Part shown: positions 33,785-43,400 of the stretch, in pieces
Layout of the letters: every line of letters starts with the position of its first letter
Numbering within the stretch: position 1 is the stretch's first letter
Origin: Hahella sp018986435
GTDB lineage: Bacteria; Pseudomonadota; Gammaproteobacteria; Pseudomonadales; Oleiphilaceae
NCBI RefSeq assembly: GCF_050749805.1
Contig: NZ_CP192738.1
Span: 1,922,001-1,986,000 of the forward strand
Direction: 5' to 3'
Length of the DNA stretch: 64,000 nt
Position numbers and translations under genes: made by a program
Notes under the pieces: model-generated
Seen by the model: the letters and a program-made list of their open reading frames with translations, nothing else
Told to the model about the DNA's origin: nothing
Databases searched by the model: none

Positions 33785-35775
33785 AGGGGTCTACCGCTGT
33801 CTTGTTTGGACGAAGAAGGACGCGAGCCTTGTTGATATTGTTGCAGAAACTTTCTGCGCAGCAAGCCGCCGGGATCGTCAGGTATCCTGCGCAGCCATTG
33901 CTCTGTCTGCTGGTCCTTCAATGAAATATTGTCTGATAGGGCGGCGGCTGCATCTTCCGACGGCTCTTTATCCGTGGCGTCTTCAGGTTCGTCAACCTTT
34001 CCGGCTGTCTGAGCCCCTTTGCCGTCCTCTTTTTTGTCGGCCTCTTGTTGCTCTGCGCTGGCGGCTTTGGAGGCGGCGTCTTTGGGATCAGCCTCGTCTT
34101 CTTTGTCCCCGTTTTGCGCCTGTTCCGCATTTTGCTGTTCTTGCGCATCCTGGGCGGAGGAGCCGTCCTGCTTATCCGCATTTTGATTTTGCGGTTGCCG
34201 CCGCCCTGGATCTCCGCCTTGTTGGCCCTGTTGCCCTGGGTTGTCCTGATCGGAGGGTTGTCCGTTTTGCTGCTGCGAGTTGGATTGATTCTTTTGCGAA
34301 TCCGATGAGTTCTGCTGCTGACTCTGTTGTTGGTCCGCGTTCTTCTGATCCGATTGCTGCTGATCTTTATTCTGGTCCTGGCTCTTCTGTTGCTGTTGCT
34401 GCTTTTGCTGTTCCAGAAACTCTTCCAGCCTACGTTTGTTTTCCTCGGCGTCTGACAACTCTGGATCGCGTTTCAAAGCTTCGTCGTAAGCCTTGATCGC
34501 TTCTTCGTAGCGCTGCTGATAGGCCAGACTGTTGCCGCGATTGTAATGGGCGTTTGCCGAATCCAGTTTGCCGAATTCCGCTTCCGCTTTAGCGTAGTCG
34601 CCGGTGCGAAAATAGGCGGCCCCTTTACCCATTGGGCTGTCGTAGGCGTTCGCGGCGTCCTCGTATTGTTTATCCTGGTAGAATTCCCAGCCCCGCTGAT
34701 TCGGCGTGGACCAGAGGTTCTCCCATTCCAACGCGTGAGAGACTTGCGGTTTCGCCAGCAGGACCAGCAGACACAATGCGACGCCAGCCTGACGATATTG
34801 CCAAAGCAGCAGAGGAATCACGATTAACAGCAGGAGGTAGCCGGCGTCATGCCATTGCTCGCCTTGCAGCGTGCTGTCCTCATTGGCGTCTTTGAAATGC
34901 GTGGAATTGGCGCTGGGCAACAAACGACGCAGGTCAGCGTTGTCCAGCGTCATTTTGCTGAAACGGTCGCCGGGGCGTCCTGTGATTTCGCGCATCAACG
35001 CAAAGTTCGGTTTCGCCACAACGACCTGGTCGCCCTGTTTGATAAAGCCCCGGTTGGGAATAGGGATTGGACCGCCGTCATCGGTGCCGACGCCCAGGAC
35101 GGAAATGGATACGCCGGCTTTGCTGAGCTGGTCATTGATCGGCTGCACATCCACTTCTTCAACGCCGTCTGTGATCAACAGAATGCGGGCGTTGGCGGCG
35201 CCAGCCTGTTTGATGACGCTCAGGGCGGATTCAATACCCGCGGCGGCGTTGCTGCCCATTTCAGGCATGATAAACGGGTCCAGCGCAGGCAGCATGGCGC
35301 GCAGCGTATTGCCGTCTTCGGTTAACGGCGCCACGACATGGCCGCTGCCGGAGAACGCCACCAGTGCGGTTTGTCCTTCCTTACGGGCGTCAAGCAGATC
35401 ATAGACTTTCTGTCTGGCGCGGGTCAGGCGATTGGGCGTCAGGTCGGTCGCCAGCATGGAAAGAGATAAATCCAGAGTGACCACCAACGCTTCCTGTTTC
35501 AGCGTGACTGGCGTTTCCTGTTTCGACCAGGTGGGGCCGGCCAATGCGACGACGGATAAAACCAGAATCAGCGGCCACAACCAGAAGCTGCTGCGTTTTA
35601 CTGTTTGCGGGGGCGTCTCGCTCAGCGCGGCGAGAAACTCCGGCGGCAGTAAGGTGTGCCAGGAGTTTTGCCCGTTTCTGCGACGACGCATAAGAAACAG
35701 CAGCGCCAGTAACGCCGGCGCCAGCAATAACAGAGCGGGGCGTAGGAAGTGAAATTGCGTCAAAAACTCCATCAT
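33778..35775 (-). CDS. BatB-BatC fusion: VWA domain plus TPR protein
   Basis: This 665-residue protein combines two Bat components. The N-terminal part has two membrane helices, a VWA domain with a metal-site motif D102-L-S-L-S106 (about 95-300) and a further helix near 325. The C-terminal part has TPR repeats (about 390-460, AHYNRGNSLAYQQRYEEAI) and a long Gln/Asp/Lys-rich, probably disordered region (about 465-640). BatB and BatC are separate genes in Bacteroides and others. The start ATGATG at 35775 overlaps the batA stop and has GGAGG before it; the frame continues upstream without meaning. Confidence 0.85.
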   Translation of the reverse strand: MMEFLTQFHFLRPALLLLAPALLALLFLMRRRRNGQNSWHTLLPPEFLAALSETPPQTVKRSSFWLWPLILVLSVVALAGPTWSKQETPVTLKQEALVVTLDLSLSMLATDLTPNRLTRARQKVYDLLDARKEGQTALVAFSGSGHVVAPLTEDGNTLRAMLPALDPFIMPEMGSNAAAGIESALSVIKQAGAANARILLITDGVEEVDVQPINDQLSKAGVSISVLGVGTDDGGPIPIPNRGFIKQGDQVVVAKPNFALMREITGRPGDRFSKMTLDNADLRRLLPSANSTHFKDANEDSTLQGEQWHDAGYLLLLIVIPLLLWQYRQAGVALCLLVLLAKPQVSHALEWENLWSTPNQRGWEFYQDKQYEDAANAYDSPMGKGAAYFRTGDYAKAEAEFGKLDSANAHYNRGNSLAYQQRYEEAIKAYDEALKRDPELSDAEENKRRLEEFLEQQKQQQQQKSQDQNKDQQQSDQKNADQQQSQQQNSSDSQKNQSNSQQQNGQPSDQDNPGQQGQQGGDPGRRQPQNQNADKQDGSSAQDAQEQQNAEQAQNGDKEDEADPKDAASKAASAEQQEADKKEDGKGAQTAGKVDEPEDATDKEPSEDAAAALSDNISLKDQQTEQWLRRIPDDPGGLLRRKFLQQYQQGSRPSSSKQDSGRPLW

Positions 35776-36806
35776 GGCGCCTCCTCCAGCTGCGTCGGCG
35801 CGCTCCGGCGAGTCAATCCGGCGAGGGCGGGCGCCAGCCAGCAAATTGACAACAGGGCGAGCGCGGCCAATAAGGGCGCCCAATACCACTCTGTTTTAGG
35901 ACGGAAGAAACGCTGCTGCTGTTTGATCGGCTCCAATTGGTTGATGGATTCGTAGATCTGCTCTAATTCCCCGGTATTGCGGGCGCGGAAGTATTGGCCG
36001 CCAGTCTGGTCGGCGATGCTTCGCAGCAGGGTTTCGTCCAGGTCGGCGGAAGGGTTTTCCTTGCGGTAGCCGAAGATGCCGCGGCGAATGATTTCGTCTG
36101 CGCCAACGCCGACGGTATAGATTTTAATGCCGGCTTCGGCGGCCAGTTTGGCGGCTTGTTCGGGGGAGACTTCGCCGCCGGTGTTGGCGCCGTCGGTCAG
36201 CAGCACCAGTACTCGGGAGTCGGCGGGACGCTCCCGCAGGCGCTTGATTCCCAGTCCAATGGCGTCCCCAATGGCGGTGGCGTTGCCAGCGATGCCCAGG
36301 GTGGCTTCATTCAACAGTTCGCCTACTGTAATCAGGTCGTAGGTCAGCGGCGCCTGAATGTAAGGCTGGGCGCCGAACAGAATCAATCCCAGACGATCCC
36401 CCTGACGGACCTGGATAAAGTCGGTGACCACGGACTTTACCACGTCCAGCCGGGTGGCTTGATAGCCTTTCAACTGCAAATCAGTTTCCTGCATGCTGGG
36501 AGAGATATCCACCGCCAGCATGAGATCGCGGGCTTCGTAGTCCATGGGGATGGGCTCGCCCTGCCATTGCGGTCGGCAAACCGCGAGCACCAACAAGGTC
36601 CAGGCGAGGACTTGTAGTATCGCGCTCCAGCGGCCGCTGGGCGCATTGCTTGAACCGGCATCGGCGCCTTCCAGCACCAGCGCTGCCTGTTGATAGAAGG
36701 GAACCCGCAACGCCAGATTGCGTCCTTCTTCTTTCTTATGGCGCTTTTTGATTAACCAGGGAAGGGGGAGCGCCAGCAACAACCATGGCCAGGCGAGGGT
36801 CAGCAC
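35772..36806 (-). CDS. batA: BatA-like VWA-domain membrane protein
   Basis: This 344-residue protein has an N-terminal membrane segment (LAWPWLLLALPLPWL), a second helix at about 60-78, a VWA domain (about 92-290) with the metal-site motif D100-I-S-P-S104, and a C-terminal membrane helix. The start is a GTG at 36806, placed 6 bases after the ribosome-binding site TAAGGAGG. The 64-residue longer frame (to 36998) overlaps the upstream gene heavily and is not believed. BatA works with BatB and MoxR in envelope stress tolerance in other bacteria. Confidence 0.87.
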   Translation of the reverse strand: MLTLAWPWLLLALPLPWLIKKRHKKEEGRNLALRVPFYQQAALVLEGADAGSSNAPSGRWSAILQVLAWTLLVLAVCRPQWQGEPIPMDYEARDLMLAVDISPSMQETDLQLKGYQATRLDVVKSVVTDFIQVRQGDRLGLILFGAQPYIQAPLTYDLITVGELLNEATLGIAGNATAIGDAIGLGIKRLRERPADSRVLVLLTDGANTGGEVSPEQAAKLAAEAGIKIYTVGVGADEIIRRGIFGYRKENPSADLDETLLRSIADQTGGQYFRARNTGELEQIYESINQLEPIKQQQRFFRPKTEWYWAPLLAALALLSICWLAPALAGLTRRSAPTQLEEAP

Positions 36807-37264
36807 CGCAGCCTCCTTATCCAGCGCTGCGCGGCCTTGTAGGCGGCGTCTGGGGGCAGGTCTGGACGCGGGCTGTACAGGCTTCGCAGATAGGCGTCGA
36901 TATGGCTGTGCTGACCTGCGGGCAGACGTTGCTTCAGGAAAGCTCCCCAGGCGTCGCCGGATAGCGGCAGAGCGGCTTGCAGGCCCAAGGTGCGGCAATG
37001 ACGCTTCAGTACCAGATTGACGTTGGCGAGAAAATCGCCGGGACGACCATGGTCATTGAATTCGCGCCAGTGTTGTTCCAGTACGGTCAACGAGGCTTTG
37101 GTGCGCTTGTGGCGGCGATACAGCCACAGTCCGAGCCAGATGAGCCCCACCAGGGCGAAAAAACACTCCAGAATTACGAACCACCATCCCCAGGGCAACG
37201 GCCACCAGCCGGAAGGGGAGGGCTCCATGATATCCAGCAACTGTAAGGATTGCGTCGGGTCCAT
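36800..37264 (-). CDS. DUF4381-family membrane protein
   Basis: This 154-residue protein has one membrane helix (about 22-48, WWFVILECFFALVGLIWLGLWLY) flanked by a basic stretch (RRHKRTK), with most of it cytoplasmic. It matches the DUF4381 family found between DUF58 and batA genes in Proteobacteria. The start overlaps the DUF58 stop (TGATG) and its end overlaps the batA start, so it is tightly coupled in the operon. Function unknown. Confidence 0.83.
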   Translation of the reverse strand: MDPTQSLQLLDIMEPSPSGWWPLPWGWWFVILECFFALVGLIWLGLWLYRRHKRTKASLTVLEQHWREFNDHGRPGDFLANVNLVLKRHCRTLGLQAALPLSGDAWGAFLKQRLPAGQHSHIDAYLRSLYSPRPDLPPDAAYKAAQRWIRRLRC

Positions 37265-38190
37265 CAGGCGGCTCCTCGTGCGCCGTTGGAGAACTGCAGC
37301 TGGTACAGCTTCTCCGCTGGATCATCCCAGGTGGAGAGGCGGGCGCAGGCCAGGCCAATCGAGGCGAGCTCCTGCAGCAACTGGTTTTGCCACTGCTCGT
37401 ATTCATTTTTCAGACGCTGGGACAGGCGCTCGTTGCGGGTGTCCAGATCCAGGTGAGCGCTTCCATCGGTAATGCGAAAGTTGCCGGGCGGCAGGGTCTG
37501 CTCCAACGGGTCAAATACCTGAAACGGCAATACCTGGCTGTGTCGGCGCAGATCGAACAGCAGATTTTTGCTGGTGGCGTCGAACTGGCGCCAGTCGGAA
37601 ATAATAAAGCATTGGCTGCCGGGGCGTGCGATACGGCGCAACTCCAGCAGCGCATCGTTAAAACTGAATTTGGCGTCGCTCTGCTGCAGGCTCAGCGCCT
37701 GATTGAACGAGTTGACGCACTCCAGAATACGCAGTGCCTGACGGGGATGCCGGGAGGGCTTCAGCGCTTGATGTCCCAAATGAGAGAACACCAGTCCGCC
37801 AATACGATCGCCTTGCGCCAGACCGGCCCAGGCCAATAGAGAAGCGATTTCCGCCGCCAGTACGGATTTGAAGGCGCGACGGCTGCCGAAAAACAGGCTG
37901 ATGGACTGATCCACCAGAATCAGTATCGGACGCTCAACTTCCTCGTGAAAAACTTTGGTGAACGGGCGACTGCGGCGGGCGGTGACTTTCCAGTCAATGG
38001 AGCGGGGATCGTCGCCTTCCTGGTAAGGACGATATTCGGCGAAATCCATGCCGCGCCCGCGAAAGCGCGACAAGTGCGCCCCCGCCTGCTGCTGCAGTTT
38101 GCGCGGATCAAAGCGCAAGCTGAGTCGGGCGGCGGCGATGCGCAGTTGAATGAGTTCATCCAATTGGCAGTAAACGCGATGTTGATTCAT
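37264..38190 (-). CDS. DUF58-family protein of the moxR/bat operon
   Basis: This 308-residue protein has the DUF58 core (FAEYRPYQEGDDPRSIDWKVTARR, about 50-75) and a VWA-like fold after it (LILVDQSISL). DUF58 proteins are nearly always encoded next to MoxR ATPases and are thought to be their substrates or adaptors. It lies 29 bases after moxR and overlaps the next gene. Confidence 0.9.
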   Translation of the reverse strand: MNQHRVYCQLDELIQLRIAAARLSLRFDPRKLQQQAGAHLSRFRGRGMDFAEYRPYQEGDDPRSIDWKVTARRSRPFTKVFHEEVERPILILVDQSISLFFGSRRAFKSVLAAEIASLLAWAGLAQGDRIGGLVFSHLGHQALKPSRHPRQALRILECVNSFNQALSLQQSDAKFSFNDALLELRRIARPGSQCFIISDWRQFDATSKNLLFDLRRHSQVLPFQVFDPLEQTLPPGNFRITDGSAHLDLDTRNERLSQRLKNEYEQWQNQLLQELASIGLACARLSTWDDPAEKLYQLQFSNGARGAA

Positions 38191-38219
38191 TGTGTCCTGT
38201 GGGCGCTGCAGGATTAATG

Positions 38220-39179
38220 TCAGGGAACGGGAACTTGCTCCAGCAAACGGGCGATGACCTTGTCTGTCGATACCCCTTCCGCTTCCGCTTTGAAGCTGGT
38301 GATCAGACGGTGGCGCAGAACGTCGAAGGCCATCGCCTGCACGTCTTCAGGGGCCACGAAATCTTTGCCGTTCAGCCAGGCGTGCGCGCGGGCGCATCGA
38401 TCCAGGGCGATAGTGGCGCGAGGGCTGCCGCCGTACTCAAGCCACTCCGCCAGCTTGGCGTCGTATTTTTCGGGGAAACGGGTCGCCATGATGATCTGAA
38501 CGATGTACTGCTCGACAGAGTCGGCCATATAGACGTTCAATACTTCTTTGCGAGCCTGGAAAATGGCTTCCTGCTCCAGAGGTTGAGTCTCTTTGACTTT
38601 AGGCCCCGCCGCCTCATGGCGAGCCAGACGCAGAATGTTCAGCTCGGACTCTGAGTCCGGGTAATCAATGCGGACATGCAACAGAAAACGGTCCAGCTGC
38701 GCTTCCGGCAATGGATACGTGCCTTCCTGCTCGATGGGGTTCTGCGTGGCCATGACCATAAACAGGCCGTTTAACGGATAACTGCGTCCGCTCACGGTAA
38801 CCTGTCGCTCCGCCATGGCCTCCAGCAGCGCGCTTTGCACTTTGGCGGGGGCGCGGTTGATCTCATCCGCCAGCACCAGGTTGTGAAAAATCGGGCCTTT
38901 ACGGAACTCAAAGTTCCCGGTCTCCGGACGATAAATGTCGGAGCCGGTGATGTCCGCGGGCAGTAAATCGGGAGTGAACTGAATGCGCTGGAAGTCGCCT
39001 TCAATATTGGAAGCCAGTTCTTTGATTGCTTTGGTCTTGGCGAGACCGGGCGCCCCTTCGACCAATAAGTGGCCGTCAGCGAGCAGAGATATCAGCAACC
39101 GATCGAGCAGGTGCGACTGTCCGATAATGGATTCACTGAGTTGGTTCTTTAGATCGAGAAGAGTGGCCTGTAAGGACAT
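38220..39179 (-). CDS. MoxR-family AAA+ ATPase
   Basis: This 319-residue AAA+ ATPase has Walker A GAPGLAKT at 42-49, Walker B LVLADEIN (Asp105-Glu106), a sensor region (MATQNPIEQEGTYPLPEAQLDRF) and a C-terminal lid. MoxR ATPases act as chaperones that insert metals or assemble VWA-domain complexes. It is the first gene of the minus-strand operon moxR-DUF58-DUF4381-batA-batB/C-batD. No terminator appears between the genes. Confidence 0.95.
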   Translation of the reverse strand: MSLQATLLDLKNQLSESIIGQSHLLDRLLISLLADGHLLVEGAPGLAKTKAIKELASNIEGDFQRIQFTPDLLPADITGSDIYRPETGNFEFRKGPIFHNLVLADEINRAPAKVQSALLEAMAERQVTVSGRSYPLNGLFMVMATQNPIEQEGTYPLPEAQLDRFLLHVRIDYPDSESELNILRLARHEAAGPKVKETQPLEQEAIFQARKEVLNVYMADSVEQYIVQIIMATRFPEKYDAKLAEWLEYGGSPRATIALDRCARAHAWLNGKDFVAPEDVQAMAFDVLRHRLITSFKAEAEGVSTDKVIARLLEQVPVP

Positions 39180-39592
39180 GCTTAACCTAATACCAGTGTT
39201 TGCGTAGTTCTTCCAAAAACGTCAACAAACCCTCGACGCATCCGCCGGAGGTTCCGGGCCTGTAGCGGGCTTAAGATGTTAGGAAACTCGGCTGCAGGCG
39301 TCCAGCGCCAACGTGAAAGCATTCTGCAATAATTAACATTGTTTCGTTATTAATTATTCGTCATAACAATAAACTATCGGTGCGACTCCAGCAGTCGTTC
39401 TCAAGCGACAAGCCCGTTGCGCAATGAGAAACCAAAGCTGCCTAACTCTCATGTTTTCAAAGTGCGTGCTGTAGAATACTGATTCAAGGGTGGTTAAGAT
39501 TTTTTAACCTTGATTAAGAAGACTGCGCGACCTGATATTCATTTCGAATCGCAGTAGTAGTAATTGGAATAGTGGTTGTAAACGGCGGAATT
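39180..39592. other. Divergent intergenic region moxR / 39593 gene
   Basis: These 413 bases hold the promoters for the moxR/bat operon (left) and the hypothetical gene (right). An AT-rich stretch with ATTGTT...AACAAT inverted halves is near 39338-39372, a possible operator. I found no small gene here. Confidence 0.4.
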
Positions 39593-40051
39593 ATGAAAGT
39601 TGAACGATGGAGAAAAGTGGCCTCTGAAAAGACGTCTTTGTGGCTGGAAAAAATAGCGCTTGGGGCTGTGTGGCTATTGATTTTTACATCCGGCCATAAC
39701 TTATGGAGTCCCTATCCGGTGCTGGGTCTGTTGGCCATTTTGCTTGGATTGGGCGCGCTTTGGCGTATTGCGCGACGAACCAAATATCGCTGGGTGTTGG
39801 ACGCATTGTTGTCGTATGACGGGGATAGGGTGGTGTTTAATCTTTGTCCTGAGCGTAAAGAGACGCATCCGATAGAAGTAATAATTTCCAAAGTCGAGTT
39901 GATACGTTACAGCAGTACTTTTGTGTATTTTGAAGGCGCCTACCCCTATGCAAAGGAAGCTCCCTTCGCCAAAAAATTCCTGCCTCATATCAAAACGCTG
40001 ATCGGTAAAATACAGGCGTCATATCCAAATATTAAAGTCGAAGAGGTCTGA
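39593..40051 (+). CDS. Hypothetical membrane protein
   Basis: This 152-residue protein has two hydrophobic segments (about 20-36 and 45-63) followed by a soluble C-terminal half. The C-terminal half has beta-strand-like alternation and ends with a helix (FAKKFLPHIKTLIGKIQ). I do not recognise the family. ATG at 39593 is used; a GTG at 39572 would add seven residues. Divergent from moxR. Confidence 0.6.
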   Translation: MKVERWRKVASEKTSLWLEKIALGAVWLLIFTSGHNLWSPYPVLGLLAILLGLGALWRIARRTKYRWVLDALLSYDGDRVVFNLCPERKETHPIEVIISKVELIRYSSTFVYFEGAYPYAKEAPFAKKFLPHIKTLIGKIQASYPNIKVEEV

Positions 40052-40421
40052 TAACGCGGCGGCTAAATGGGGTGGTTAAAATCCGTTCTTTTTCCTGCGT
40101 GTTATTGCCTAGGTATTTCCACTTATCGTAGAGGCGACGCAGGGGCGCTTTTCCACAAAGTGTGCTCTGCAACTCTATGATAAAAATAAGAAAAAAATTT
40201 CGTTAGCGACGATTTTTGATCTTTTGTAGTAGGTACTAAACTGTATTAAAAACGCGTATCCGCCCTGCTAGGCTCTTGGCTCCCAAACAGCATAAACAGA
40301 TTTCAATACCTGAACTATTCTTAAAACTGCAGGCGTCATCTCTTTCAGTTCACTGCCTCGTTGTAAAAGAAGTTTTGGGGTCGTTGCTTTTTTGAGCCAA
40401 TAATAAAAAGGTGCAAATTTA
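40052..40421. other. Region upstream of the glutamate dehydrogenase gene
   Basis: These 370 bases are AT-rich between about 40160 and 40260. The short minus-strand frame here (40268-40483) overlaps the gdhB start and is unlikely to be real. I see no convincing promoter hexamer pair or riboswitch; the promoter is presumably here. Confidence 0.35.
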
Positions 40422-43400
40422 ATGAAGCAGATTAGCGTAGAGACCAGGGAGCAGTTTTTTGAGCTTTTAGAGGAGGAGTTCAAAAAGAAACTGGAACCTG
40501 GCTTAGCGGAGGATGTGAACCGGTTCGCCCGGCTTTATCTCGAAATGTCGCCTCTGGACGAAATCCGTAGTCGCCGTCTGGCGGATATCTACGGCGCAGT
40601 CGTCGCCTGTTGGCACTTCCTGCAAGATCATCATCAAGACCAGCCCAAGGTCACCGTATTCAACCCGGACCTGGAAACGCACGGCTGGCAATCCACCCAC
40701 ACTGTCATTGGCATACTTCACAACAACATTCCCTTTATCGTTGACTCGGTGCGTATGGGGCTGAACCGCATGGAGTTGACGCTGCACTCCATTCAGCATG
40801 CGGTTCTGTACATCGAGCGTGACAGTTCCGCCAAACTCAAACGCGTTATCGGCCGTGACGAAGAGCCGGCGCGGGAGCTGGGCGAGTCCATGGTGTATGT
40901 GGAGATCGATCGTCATAACGATCCCGCTGATCACCAGCGCATCAAAGATGAACTGGAGACAGTTCTTGGAGAAGTGCGCACTGCGGTGGGCGACTACGAA
41001 AAAATGAAGTCGCACGCGCAAGAGCTCATCAGCGAGTTCGAGAAAGATATTCCCAATGTCAAAAAGACGGATTTAAAAGAAGCGAGCGAGTTTCTGAAGT
41101 GGCTGGCGGCAGACCATTTCACCTTCCTTGGCTACGACGAGTATCAATTCAAGAAGGCGGGCAAGGACACCATCATTCAGCAGGTTGCGGGTTCTGAACT
41201 GGGTATCTTGAAGAGCCATCCAGAACGTCCCGCAATGATGAAGATGAGCGATCTGCCGCAGAAAGCCCGTCGTCAGATGCTGCAATCCGAGATTTTCACC
41301 TTCGCCAAATCGTCGCAGCGCTCGCGGGTGCACCGTCCCGCTTATCCTGACTATGTGTCAGTGAAGAAGTTCAACGAGCAGGGCGAAGTTATCGGGGAGC
41401 GTCGCTTCCTGGGTCTGTATACCTCACGGGTTTACCACCAGCGTCCTGACGATATCCCATTGGTCAGACGTAAGGTTAAACACGTCCTGAAGCGCTCTGG
41501 CTTCAACCCCAGCGATTACGCGGGTAAAGAGTTGGATCAAATTCTGGCGGTTTATCCTCGCGATGAGCTGTTCCAGTTGGGGCGCGATGATTTGTTCGAC
41601 GTGGCTATGGGTATTCTGTATATCCAGGAGCGTCGCAAAATTCGCCTGTTTATTCGCGAGGACGTATACGGACAGTTTGTCAGCGCCATTGTGTATGTGC
41701 CGAGAGATCTGTACAGCACCGATCTGCGTCTGCGCATTTCCGATATTCTGGTTAAAGCCACCGGCGCGGAAGACGTAGAGTTCACCACTTATTTCTCCGA
41801 GTCCGTGCTGGCGCGTACGCAGTTCAATCTGCGCGTACCGCAAGCGGAGCGTCGCGACCTGCGTCCGGCTGAGCTGGAAGAACGCATCATCGCCGCCGCT
41901 CAGTCCTGGCAGGATGGCCTGATGGAGAGCTTGTACGAAGCGCATGGCGAAGAACAGGCTAACTCCTATATTCATCTGTACGCCAATGCATTCAATGGCG
42001 CGTACAGAGAGGAATTTTCACCTCGCCGCGCGGTGATCGACATCGAGCATATCGCCTCATTGAGCGATGAGCGTCCGCTGGCGATGAGTTTCTATCGTGC
42101 ACTGGAAGAAGACGAAAGCATTCTGCACTTCAAACTTTTCCACGGCGTTGTGCAAGTGCCGTTATCGGACGTGCTGCCGCTGTTTGAAAACCTCGGTCTG
42201 AGAGTGTTGGGCGAGCACCCGTTTGAAGCGATTGACCGTAACGGCAAAGTGGTCTGGATTCATGACTTCTCTTTGCAAAGCCGTGGCGGCGAAGTGATCG
42301 ACATCCAGAAAATTCGCAAGAAGTTCGAAGAGCTGTTTCTGCGAGTGTGGACCAATGAAGCTGAGAACGACATCTTCAACCGCCTGGTGTTGGCGGCGCA
42401 GATGGATTGGCGGCAGATCGCCATGCTCCGCGCTTACGCCCGTTACATGCGTCAGATTCGCTTCAGCTATAGCCAGGACTTTATCGCCAATACCCTGGTC
42501 AACCACGTCCATATCGCCAAGTCCATTTACGAGCTGTTCGAAGCCCGTTTCAATCCAGCGAAAATTCAGAGCGAAGCCCAGTGCGGCGCTGCGCAACAGA
42601 AGCTGGAGATTGAGATCAACCAGGCTCTGGACGAAGTGGAGCACTTGAGCGAAGACCGCGTACTGCGCCGTTTTGTCGAACTGATCAAGGCGACGCTGCG
42701 CACCAACTACTATCAACGCGGCGAAGACAACGGCGTGAAGGGATACATGTCCTTCAAATTCAGCCCCCGCGACATTCCAGAAATGCCGCTGCCGCTGCCG
42801 ATGTTCGAAATCTTCGTTTATTCCCCTCGTGTGGAAGGCGTGCACCTGCGTGGCGGTAAAGTCGCCCGTGGCGGTCTGCGCTGGTCCGATCGCTTTGAGG
42901 ATTACCGCACGGAAGTGCTGGGTCTGGTGAAGGCGCAGCAGGTCAAGAACTCCGTTATCGTACCAGTGGGCGCCAAGGGTGGCTTCGTCGCCAAGCAGCT
43001 GCCTGAGAATGATCGCGAAGCCATGCTGAACGAAGGTATCGCTTGCTACAAAACCTTTATTCGCGGCTTGTTGGATGTCACCGATAATCTGTCCAGCGGC
43101 GAAGTGGTTCCGCCTCTGGATGTGGTGCGTCACGATGAAGACGACTATTACCTGGTTGTGGCGGCGGATAAAGGTACTGCAACGTTCAGCGACATCGCCA
43201 ACTCATTGTCGGAAGAGTACAACTTCTGGCTGGGCGATGCGTTTGCGTCCGGCGGCAGCCAGGGTTACGACCACAAGAAGATGGGTATCACCGCTCGCGG
43301 CGGCTGGGTTTCTGTTGAGCGTCACTTCCGTGAAATGGGCGTGAATACAGCGACTGACGACTTCACTGTGGTGGGCGTGGGCGACATGTCCGGAGACGTG

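Noticed and set aside
33543..34496. Plus-strand 317-codon frame across batD and batB/C
   Set aside because: It runs antisense over two recognised Bat genes and shows a low-complexity Arg/Leu-rich product created by the Gln-rich tail on the other strand.
36807..36998. N-terminal extension of BatA
   Set aside because: It overlaps the DUF4381 gene throughout; the GTG at 36806 has a strong TAAGGAGG site and starts directly at the membrane segment.
40268..40483. Minus-strand 71-codon frame upstream of gdhB
   Set aside because: It overlaps the start of gdhB, lacks a ribosome-binding site and resembles no family.
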